Shown here piece by piece: positions 58,264 through 64,000 of a stretch of DNA of 64,000 nt. A program made the translations under genes and the position numbers. This DNA is from an uncultured Roseibium sp. (GTDB lineage: Bacteria; Pseudomonadota; Alphaproteobacteria; Rhizobiales; Stappiaceae), in NCBI RefSeq assembly GCF_963669205.1, contig NZ_OY769915.1, positions 6,280,501-6,344,500 on the forward strand, written 5' to 3'. Each line of letters opens with the position of its first letter. Position 1 is the stretch's first letter. A model generated the notes under the pieces. The model did no database searches, had not been told where the DNA came from, and saw only the letters and a list, made by a program, of their open reading frames with translations.

Positions 58264-59439
58264 TTGCGACGCGATCTTTCGGAAGAAATTCAATCACTTG
58301 TCTCCCTTGTCGCAGATGTCCCAACAAACGATGGCGCCATGCGAGCGGTTTTGGTGCTGCTGGATCAGGCCCCTGACAGCAGGGTGATCGTTGATGCGCT
58401 GAGCCAAATAGAACCGACCTCTATCGACAATGACGACCTGAAAGCTCAAGCCGCAGCCTTGCTGAAAAAAGCTGACGCTTCCGAACTTGCAAGGAGTTGG
58501 CAAACATCGCCAGAGCAACGCTCGAACTGCAATGTCATTTCAATCGCTCCGTCGGCTGTTCCAGTGGCGAACCGCTCTGGCGGAATTTCTTTCGATGATA
58601 TCGGTGGCCTCGAGAACGTAAAAAAGCAAGTTCGACGGAAAATCATCAACCCGTTTCAAAACAAAAGGGCCCTGTTTGACCGGTTCAAGCGGAAAGCTGG
58701 CGGTGGCGTGCTGATGTACGGGCCACCCGGCTGCGGCAAGACAATGCTCGCACGTGCTCTTGCCTTTGAGTGCAAGGCGACTTTCCACAATGTTCGAGCG
58801 GCTGATATTCTCGATCAGTACGTTGGCAATGCAGAGAAAAAGATCACCCAGATATTCCAAGACGCAAGAGCCACTCGCCCGGTGGTCCTCTTTTTTGACG
58901 AGATTGAGGCTTTGGCGCAGAAACGTCAGTTCGAAAACAGGGCCGCCGTGAATACGACCGTGTCAGCCTTGCTGACGGAAATGGACGGTTTCAGCGACAA
59001 TGAAGGCCTGCTTTTCCTTGGCGCGACAAATGTTCCCTGGTCGATTGATTCTGCCTTCCGGCGTCCCGGCCGCTTTGACCGCACACTTTTTGTTCCGCCG
59101 CCGGATATGGTCGCAAGAAAATTTATTCTGAATGGCCTTTTGAAGGGCCGCCCCGTTTCTGCGGATCTCGATCTCAACCAGATTGTCGAAATTTGTACGG
59201 GTTTTTCAGGGGCTGATCTGAGCGCACTTGTCGACACGGCGATCGATATTGCCATTGAAGACAGCCCGTCCGTCCACGACTTGGTCCCGTTGTCCAACGC
59301 TCACTTTCGGGAAGCCGCACAGGAGGTCAAATCGTCAGTCGGCGAATGGTTGGGGCAGGCTCGCAACTTTGCAGAATATGCAAATTCGAGCGGCATGTAC
59401 GACGACCTCTCGGACTTCCTGAAAAGATATGCGAGGTGA
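58264..59439 (+). CDS. AAA+ ATPase of the VPS4/Msp1/CDC48-like type
   Basis: A 391-residue single-ring AAA+ protein. Residues 1 to about 105 form a helical N-domain without similarity I recognise. The ATPase begins at ISFDDIGGLENVK (108-120), the signature of the CDC48/katanin/Msp1 group. Walker A is GPPGCGKT (153-160), the pore loop has Y186-V-G, Walker B is VVLFFDE (207-213), sensor 1 is N256 and the arginine fingers lie in RRPGRFDR (266-273). Sensor 2 is GFSGADL (313-319). All are intact, so it should be an active protein-threading ATPase. Start TTG 58264 follows GAGGTG. It is coupled to a TPR membrane protein 3 bp downstream. Confidence 0.85.
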   Translation: MRRDLSEEIQSLVSLVADVPTNDGAMRAVLVLLDQAPDSRVIVDALSQIEPTSIDNDDLKAQAAALLKKADASELARSWQTSPEQRSNCNVISIAPSAVPVANRSGGISFDDIGGLENVKKQVRRKIINPFQNKRALFDRFKRKAGGGVLMYGPPGCGKTMLARALAFECKATFHNVRAADILDQYVGNAEKKITQIFQDARATRPVVLFFDEIEALAQKRQFENRAAVNTTVSALLTEMDGFSDNEGLLFLGATNVPWSIDSAFRRPGRFDRTLFVPPPDMVARKFILNGLLKGRPVSADLDLNQIVEICTGFSGADLSALVDTAIDIAIEDSPSVHDLVPLSNAHFREAAQEVKSSVGEWLGQARNFAEYANSSGMYDDLSDFLKRYAR

Positions 59440-59442
59440 GCC

Positions 59443-60381
59443 TTGAGTCATTCCCTCAACACAGCGCGTGCCTTGCTCGAGGCAAAAAACTTTGATGGCG
59501 CCAGGAAGCTCGTAAACAAGTTTCTCGAAGAAACACCAGATGACATCCGCTGTTGGACCATGCGAATTCAGATCGAGATGAAGGCAGGCTGTTACCAGGA
59601 AGCCCTGCGTATTTGCCGAAATGTTCTTCAGCAGCACCCAGACAACGCGGTTTTACGGGAACTGGAGTTTGACGCACTCGCATTCTTGCGGCGAAAGAGA
59701 GAGGCCAAGGTGGCCTTCGAGAAATTCAGGGCCGATTTCCCGAGCCAATACATCCGCCTTCGGAACATGCAGTTTTCACTGGATACGCTGGATGGAAACA
59801 CACAAAAACTGAACCGGCAGCTAAACAAGTTCGAGCGCGATGACATCGGTTTGTCGGACAAGCGGAATCTTGGGGTGTTCTACCACAAGACACTCAACGT
59901 CTTTCGGGCGCAAAAACTCATGGAGGATGTTCATCCGGAGTACCCGGACGATCTAGAGCTTAACAAAACACTCGCTCAGAACAGCCTGCTGCTCGGAAAA
60001 CTGGCAACCGCCCGAAAATATGCAAGAACTGCGCTGCGACTGGCGCCTGGCGACAGGCACATGCGGACACTCATTTTCATCAGCTACGTCTATTATCTTC
60101 CGCAGTTTTATATTTTGAATGCTTCCATAATGCTCTTGAATCTTGTCGTGTGCTATTTTGGACTTGCAGTTGCCGCAATTTTCGGTTTTTTCGCAAGTAC
60201 ATACGCATTTAAAGCCGCTTCTTTGTTCGAAAGAATGACAAGCATAGTGCTGGATGCAGAAATATTTCACAGCATATATTTCTTCCTAACATTTTTACTT
60301 TCTTATTTTCTTGTTCAATATCCAAAGTATTTTAAATTTATTTATGAGACGACCAGAGAAGTAAGATTGAAGAGATACTGA
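59443..60381 (+). CDS. TPR-repeat protein with C-terminal transmembrane helices
   Basis: A 312-residue protein. Residues 1 to about 205 are helical repeats of TPR type (for example ARALLEAKNFDGARKLVNKFL and QIEMKAGCYQEALRICRNVLQQHP, and later LLLGKLATARKYARTALRLAPGD). Two or three transmembrane helices follow (about 209-250 and 274-292), and the tail RLKRY is basic. The TPR part should be cytoplasmic and could bind the AAA ring. Start TTG 59443 lies 3 bp after the AAA stop with GAGGTGA overlapping. The 3' half is strikingly A/T-rich relative to the window, a sign of transfer or relaxed codon use. Confidence 0.75.
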   Translation: MSHSLNTARALLEAKNFDGARKLVNKFLEETPDDIRCWTMRIQIEMKAGCYQEALRICRNVLQQHPDNAVLRELEFDALAFLRRKREAKVAFEKFRADFPSQYIRLRNMQFSLDTLDGNTQKLNRQLNKFERDDIGLSDKRNLGVFYHKTLNVFRAQKLMEDVHPEYPDDLELNKTLAQNSLLLGKLATARKYARTALRLAPGDRHMRTLIFISYVYYLPQFYILNASIMLLNLVVCYFGLAVAAIFGFFASTYAFKAASLFERMTSIVLDAEIFHSIYFFLTFLLSYFLVQYPKYFKFIYETTREVRLKRY

Positions 60382-60382
60382 C

Positions 60383-60952
60383 ATGAATCTGCTTCCAACT
60401 GGATGGCCGAACATCGACAGGCAAACAAGGATTGGCGTTGCTCCTTGGCTATTCTTTCTCGCGGCATGCGCAGCCTTAAACTACTGGATCGATCCGCTAT
60501 ACACGAGCTTCGACAGGACCGTCGACGGCCTGAAAACCAAAACAATTTATGCAAGGCAATCTGGAGGTGCCGTTTGTGCCGGCGAAATGGTGATGTTTCG
60601 TGGAACTGTTGAGCGTGGTCGCTTCATTCGCAAGGTGAATGCAGGAGGAGGCGAGGTTTTTTCGCTGACGCCGCAAGGGTACATGATTGGCGAGTTGGAA
60701 GCAGGAGCTGACGAAAGCTGGCTTAAGGCTGCCCACGAGCAATTCGGCGATACGCCTTCGCTGGTCGTGCCTGAAGATCATTTTCTGATTCTCAACTCGG
60801 AATTTGGTCGCGATTTGCGAAACAACGCGTGGGCCTTCGATGTTGTACCGCAGGCAAACATCCGCAATCGGGTCACCTACGTTCTCTTTTCCCGTGATGT
60901 GTCGAGCATTGGTTCCCGGGTGGGACCGGATCCTGCCGGCTGTCAAAGTTGA
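60383..60952 (+). CDS. S26 signal-peptidase-like membrane protein, nucleophile unclear
   Basis: A 189-residue protein with one transmembrane helix (about 17-34) and a periplasmic domain. The order GEMVMF (67-72), FIRKVNAGGGEVFSL (81-95, K84) and LVVPEDHFLILNSE then DLRNNAWAFDVVPQANIRNRV matches boxes of the S26/TraF signal peptidases (GDxVxF, general-base lysine, late glycine-asparagine box). The S-x-P nucleophile box is not recognisable; S60 is a possible substitute. It may be an atypical or inactive peptidase. It starts 1 bp after the TPR stop and is followed by a terminator. Confidence 0.65.
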   Translation: MNLLPTGWPNIDRQTRIGVAPWLFFLAACAALNYWIDPLYTSFDRTVDGLKTKTIYARQSGGAVCAGEMVMFRGTVERGRFIRKVNAGGGEVFSLTPQGYMIGELEAGADESWLKAAHEQFGDTPSLVVPEDHFLILNSEFGRDLRNNAWAFDVVPQANIRNRVTYVLFSRDVSSIGSRVGPDPAGCQS

Positions 60953-60997
60953 CCTTCAGTCAGCGCGCCGCTTGGAAACGCCGTGCATTCGAGCCAC

Positions 60998-61020
60998 CTG
61001 CTGGCACCCGGCAGTTTTTT
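60998..61020 (+). terminator. Rho-independent terminator closing the AAA cassette
   Basis: CTGCTGG-CAC-CCGGCAG (one T-G pair, 7-bp stem) followed by six T, about 45 bp past the S26-like stop. It overlaps the stop of the convergent XRE gene. Confidence 0.8.
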
Positions 61021-61391
61021 CAAACATCGTCCTTCGCCGCCGCCACCCTGAGCTGATGCAGGAGACCGGCGAGCGAGTCTTCCGACAGGACGTTGATCTT
61101 CAGGGCGAGCTGGTTGGCAAGTTCCGTGGCCTTGGGATGCATGCCGGCCGTGTCGATCGTGATCCGCGGGTCCGACAGTTCCGCCAGGCGCTGGATTTCT
61201 TCCGCTTCGTCCCAGATGACGTTGAAATAGGTGATGATCCGTTGCACCAGAAACCAGGTCGGTTTGCCTCTCTTGCCGTGTTCGAGCGCGGAAAGATAAG
61301 CGCTGGAGACGGAAAGCGCTGCCGCCATTTCCTTCAGGGAGACGCCCCGCTTCGCCCTGAGTTCCCGAATTTTTGCCCCTAGCGGTGTCAC
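61020..61391 (-). CDS. XRE-family transcriptional regulator
   Basis: A 123-residue regulator. Residues about 5-60 are a lambda-repressor-type helix-turn-helix (IRELRAKRGVSLKEMAAALSVSSAYLSALEHGKRG), and the C-terminal part is helical. GTG 61391 has AAGG 7 bases upstream. It lies 4 bp after the Smr gene on the same strand, so it is in the timA-mltA-smr unit. The same HTH-Smr pairing is common in Rhizobiales. It converges on the AAA cassette, and a role in controlling that cassette is not supported by position alone. Confidence 0.88.
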   Translation of the reverse strand: MTPLGAKIRELRAKRGVSLKEMAAALSVSSAYLSALEHGKRGKPTWFLVQRIITYFNVIWDEAEEIQRLAELSDPRITIDTAGMHPKATELANQLALKINVLSEDSLAGLLHQLRVAAAKDDV

Positions 61392-61395
61392 GGTC

Positions 61396-61965
61396 CTACC
61401 TTCTTTTTCGTATCCGGACGTAGAGCGCCCCTGCTCCACCGTGGCTCGCATGGGCCTCCTCGTAACCCAGGACCACCGAACGCATATCCGGCATGGCAAG
61501 CCATTGGGGTACCATTCTGCGTAAAATCCCGCGTTCGTCCATATAGGCCTGTCCCGGCCCCCCGCCTTTGCCGGTAATGACCAACACAACTTTGTGACTT
61601 CGGGCCTGCGCCTGGTAGAGAAATCCGCGTAGCCGGTCATGGGCCTGGAATTGCGTCAGGCCGTGAAGGTCGATCCGGGCATCGATGGCCCGGACGCCCC
61701 GGACGATCTTCCGGCGGTACCGGGTCTCCAGCTGGTGTAGCGGCAGCAGGTCGGGTGCTTTCTTTTCCGGCGTGGGAGCCTTGATGGCTGTTGATGTGCG
61801 GGGCGTTTTCACCGCGGCGCGCGGCTTGTCTGCCTTCGCGCTTTCAATTTCATCCTGAAGGATCCTGACCCGCTCCGGATCAAGCGGTGTGAGCGTCTTG
61901 GCGACCTTGCCCCAGAGTTCCCGGTCTTCAGGTGACAGGCTGCCCTTTTTCCCCCGCTTCGTCAT
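61396..61965 (-). CDS. Smr domain protein
   Basis: A 189-residue protein ending in an Smr (MutS2-type) domain: DARIDLHGLTQFQAHDRL, VVLVITGKGGG and HGGAGALYVRIRKR, residues about 95-189. The first 90 residues are charged and Pro/Lys-rich. Smr domains are endonucleases acting on DNA or on ribosome-bound mRNA in rescue pathways; the stand-alone alphaproteobacterial version is not characterised. It follows mltA by 3 bp. Confidence 0.9.
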   Translation of the reverse strand: MTKRGKKGSLSPEDRELWGKVAKTLTPLDPERVRILQDEIESAKADKPRAAVKTPRTSTAIKAPTPEKKAPDLLPLHQLETRYRRKIVRGVRAIDARIDLHGLTQFQAHDRLRGFLYQAQARSHKVVLVITGKGGGPGQAYMDERGILRRMVPQWLAMPDMRSVVLGYEEAHASHGGAGALYVRIRKRR

Positions 61966-61968
61966 CGC

Positions 61969-63195
61969 TCAGTCCGTGACCGCGTCTGCGCCGGGATGAA
62001 CCGGATCCGGAACGAGAACGGTGAAAGTCGCCCTGTGACGAATATCCCCGGCAATCCTGCCCGCGATGTCACCGGAACCTGCAAAGATATCGCCGCGCGC
62101 GCGTCCCCTGATGGCCGAGCCTGTATCATCGGCGATCATCAGCCGCGCAAATGTCTGGCCGTTCTTGTCCGGGTCCTTGAAGCCGGCTTCGACGAAGACA
62201 AAGGCGCCGTAGGGAAGATGTGCCGGATCGATCGCCAGGCTGCGGCCGGCAACCAGCGGCAGGCCGGCCGCGCCGACAGGGCCGTCGTCCGGTCCGGCCT
62301 CGAGAACTTCGCGAAAGAAGATATACGACCGGTTTTCGTGGAAAAGCGCATCGCGCCTCTCCGGGTTGCGGGCCAGCCAGGATTTGAGGCCGGCCATCGT
62401 GAAGTCTTCAGGGGTCCCCTCGCCGCGTTCGACGAGGAGCCGCCCGATGCCCGTATAGGGATGCCCCGTTTTGCCGGCATACCCGACGCGCATCACGCTG
62501 CCGTCTGTCAGGCGCAATCGCGCCGACCCCTGCACGTGAATGAAATAGGCGTCGACCGGGTCGGCGAGCCAGACCAGTTCCAGATTTTCAGTGTCCAGTG
62601 CGCCCGCCATGATCGAGGCCCTGTCCGGCATTTCCGAAAGACCCTTGTCCGTGCGGCGCCCGTGGCTGAGGTCCGTCGGCCATTCCGTCGGCCTGTTCTC
62701 CGTTGTGACCGCCTCAAGGCCGTCCGGTTTGCGGTGAAGCGGGACGGAAAAGTCGTCCGTGCGGATGCGGGAGGCGGTGACTTCCGGTTCGAAATACCCG
62801 GTCACGAAACCCGGTTCGGTGATCCGGTAAGCGGTAAAACGGGTCTCGAAGAACTGCCGTGCACCGGCTGGCGTCGCCATGTCCGGCCCCGCCACAACAT
62901 TGCAGAGCGCGGTCAAGTTTGCGGGATCATGGCCGGGGAGGCCGGTTGCGCCAAAGGAAACGGAATTGCCGCAAAACCGCTGGAATGCGGCGAGTGCCGT
63001 GTGCTGGTGGTCCTCTTCCCAGCCCGCCAGGTCACGGAAATCGACTTTCTCGAAATGGTCGGGCAGCTCCGGGCTTTGCGGCGTTGCCATGGCGGCTCCT
63101 GCAAAGAAAAGCGGCGCGGCCAGAGCCGCGCCTCTCAAATGGATGGAAAACCGGCCAGGAACGCTGTTCCTCGCCCACCGGACCGTTCGCGTCAT
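61969..63195 (-). CDS. mltA: Membrane-bound lytic murein transglycosylase A
   Basis: A 408-residue periplasmic enzyme that cleaves peptidoglycan glycan strands. A signal peptide lies at the N-terminus (about residues 20-38, ALAAPLFFAGAAMA). The MltA domain has FVTGYFEP, AYFIHVQGSARL, and the 3D-domain aspartate in ADDTGSAIRGRARGDIFAGSG. There is no lipobox, so it is probably soluble rather than a lipoprotein. ATG 63195 is chosen; GTG 63201 overlaps the timA stop. It sits between timA and smr, a conserved alphaproteobacterial order. Confidence 0.94.
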   Translation of the reverse strand: MTRTVRWARNSVPGRFSIHLRGAALAAPLFFAGAAMATPQSPELPDHFEKVDFRDLAGWEEDHQHTALAAFQRFCGNSVSFGATGLPGHDPANLTALCNVVAGPDMATPAGARQFFETRFTAYRITEPGFVTGYFEPEVTASRIRTDDFSVPLHRKPDGLEAVTTENRPTEWPTDLSHGRRTDKGLSEMPDRASIMAGALDTENLELVWLADPVDAYFIHVQGSARLRLTDGSVMRVGYAGKTGHPYTGIGRLLVERGEGTPEDFTMAGLKSWLARNPERRDALFHENRSYIFFREVLEAGPDDGPVGAAGLPLVAGRSLAIDPAHLPYGAFVFVEAGFKDPDKNGQTFARLMIADDTGSAIRGRARGDIFAGSGDIAGRIAGDIRHRATFTVLVPDPVHPGADAVTD

Positions 63196-63197
63196 CG

Positions 63198-63920
63198 TCA
63201 CTCGGCGGATTCGGTCGCTACCAGTTTCCAGTTCGGATCGCGGGAATTGGTGTCGCGCGCGAATGTCCAGATATCCACCACTTCGGTGACTTTGGCCGGA
63301 TCGCCGTCCACCACTTCGCCTGCCTTGTCGCGCGTCGCGGAAATCAGCTGGCTGTGGATCTTCACCGTCACCTGGGCGATCGAACCCTTCAGGGCCGCCT
63401 CGACGATTTCCGCCTTGTCGATGCCGACAAAGGTCGACTCGATCGTTTCGCCGCGTTTTTCCCGATCTTCGATCGCGCTCAAGAAACCGTCGAAGACTTC
63501 AGGGGACAGGAGGTTTTTCAGGGCTTTCTTGTCGCCGTCGGCGAAAGCCATCACGATCATCTCGTAGGCCGCGCGGGCACCGCCCAGGAACTCGACGGGT
63601 TCGAAACTGCGGTCGACCGACAGGATCTGCTTCAGCGCGCTGTTGAGGGCCGAGCCTTCCGGAGCGACCTTGTCGATCACCACATCGCCGCCCTGGGGCT
63701 GTTCCGCCATCATGTCGGCGGGCTGGTCACCCTGGTTCGGCAGCGGAATGACATTGTCCTGGCCGTTCGGCTGATCGTTCGTCTGTTCCGGCTTGGAATA
63801 AGGGTCGAAAGGCGGCCGCTCATTGCCGGTGCGTTTGCCGAGAACGGATCTCAGTCTGAACAGAATAAAAACCGCAAGTCCCATGAGGACGAGATTGAGT
63901 GGGTCGAAAATTTCATTCAT
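63198..63920 (-). CDS. timA: Tim44-like translocase subunit TimA
   Basis: A 240-residue Tim44/TimA protein. The N-terminal membrane anchor is about residues 8-24, and FRLRSVLGKRTGNERPPFDPY is the family signature. A disordered Pro/Gln/Asn-rich stretch (40-85) follows, then the Tim44-like domain (about 95-240, FLGGARAAYEMIVMAFADGDKKALKNLLSPEVFDGF). Bacterial TimA is the relative of mitochondrial Tim44; a role in membrane or envelope protein handling is inferred from that. It starts the timA-mltA-smr-xre unit. The remaining 80 bp to the window end hold no complete gene. Confidence 0.93.
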   Translation of the reverse strand: MNEIFDPLNLVLMGLAVFILFRLRSVLGKRTGNERPPFDPYSKPEQTNDQPNGQDNVIPLPNQGDQPADMMAEQPQGGDVVIDKVAPEGSALNSALKQILSVDRSFEPVEFLGGARAAYEMIVMAFADGDKKALKNLLSPEVFDGFLSAIEDREKRGETIESTFVGIDKAEIVEAALKGSIAQVTVKIHSQLISATRDKAGEVVDGDPAKVTEVVDIWTFARDTNSRDPNWKLVATESAE

Positions 63921-64000
63921 CTTACGTTCCGGCTACCCTTTGGAGGCATTTGAAGCCGCCTCTTGCATGTTCAGCTGAAAGCCGCCTGCTCTCGATATCT

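Overview
The window is a gene-dense, high-GC stretch of an alphaproteobacterial chromosome. A marine Hyphomicrobiales species of the Stappiaceae (Labrenzia/Roseibium type) is my best inference. The markers are Irr rather than a classical Fur, the ActS/ActR (RegB/RegA) redox pair, the trpF-trpB / trpA-accD-folC cluster, a compact hisB-hisH-hisA-hisF-hisE-coaA operon, an AccD without its zinc ribbon, OlsB, an intracellular PHA depolymerase, MaeB with a phosphotransacetylase-like tail, and DUF2244, DUF2852, DUF1127 and TimA families. No rRNA, tRNA, CRISPR array or prophage was recognised.

Layout. 0.2-8.9 kb: irr, a GNAT, nth, a DUF2244 membrane protein, an MFS transporter, mutS and, divergently, maeB. 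8.9-10.4 kb: an apparently intact IS110-family element lying among inverted palindromic repeats. 10.4-18.8 kb: an alpha/beta hydrolase, then trpF, trpB, a two-gene interruption (reverse 73-aa protein and a DUF1127 protein), trpA, accD, folC and an unrecognised exported protein. 18.8-24.4 kb: palindromic repeats, an AraC-MGMT fusion, an Lrp-type regulator divergent from arginase and ornithine cyclodeaminase, pyrF and an SDR. 24.6-29.8 kb: the his operon with DUF2628 and two tandem DUF1330 genes, ending in coaA. 29.9-33.6 kb: a chemoreceptor and a large exported protein with a VHL-beta-like domain and an MliC-like domain. 33.7-41.5 kb: actR, actS, secB, a CMD-family protein, moeB, hrcA, rph, rdgB and hemW. 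41.7-49.5 kb: a PHA depolymerase fused to a helix-hairpin-helix domain, a DUF2852 gene behind a perfect CRP-type palindrome, a zinc peptidase-like protein, a small secreted protein, a P-loop protein, a class A PBP and olsB. 49.8-58.0 kb: a hybrid histidine kinase, trpS, murJ and glnD. 58.2-61.0 kb: a tightly coupled three-gene cassette (VPS4/Msp1-like AAA ATPase, TPR membrane protein, S26-like protein) closed by its own terminator. 61.0-63.9 kb: an XRE regulator, an Smr protein, mltA and timA.

Most of the window is core metabolism (tryptophan, histidine, fatty acid, folate, CoA and arginine pathways), envelope building (PBP, MurJ, MltA, OlsB), repair (Nth, MutS, MGMT) and regulation (Irr, ActSR, HrcA, GlnD). 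The best candidates for undescribed biology are the AAA/TPR/S26-like cassette and the exported VHL-beta/MliC protein, whose hydroxyproline-pocket positions align with human pVHL without gaps. Starts were chosen from Shine-Dalgarno spacing and family N-termini; where a start differs from the longest possible reading frame, the entry says so.
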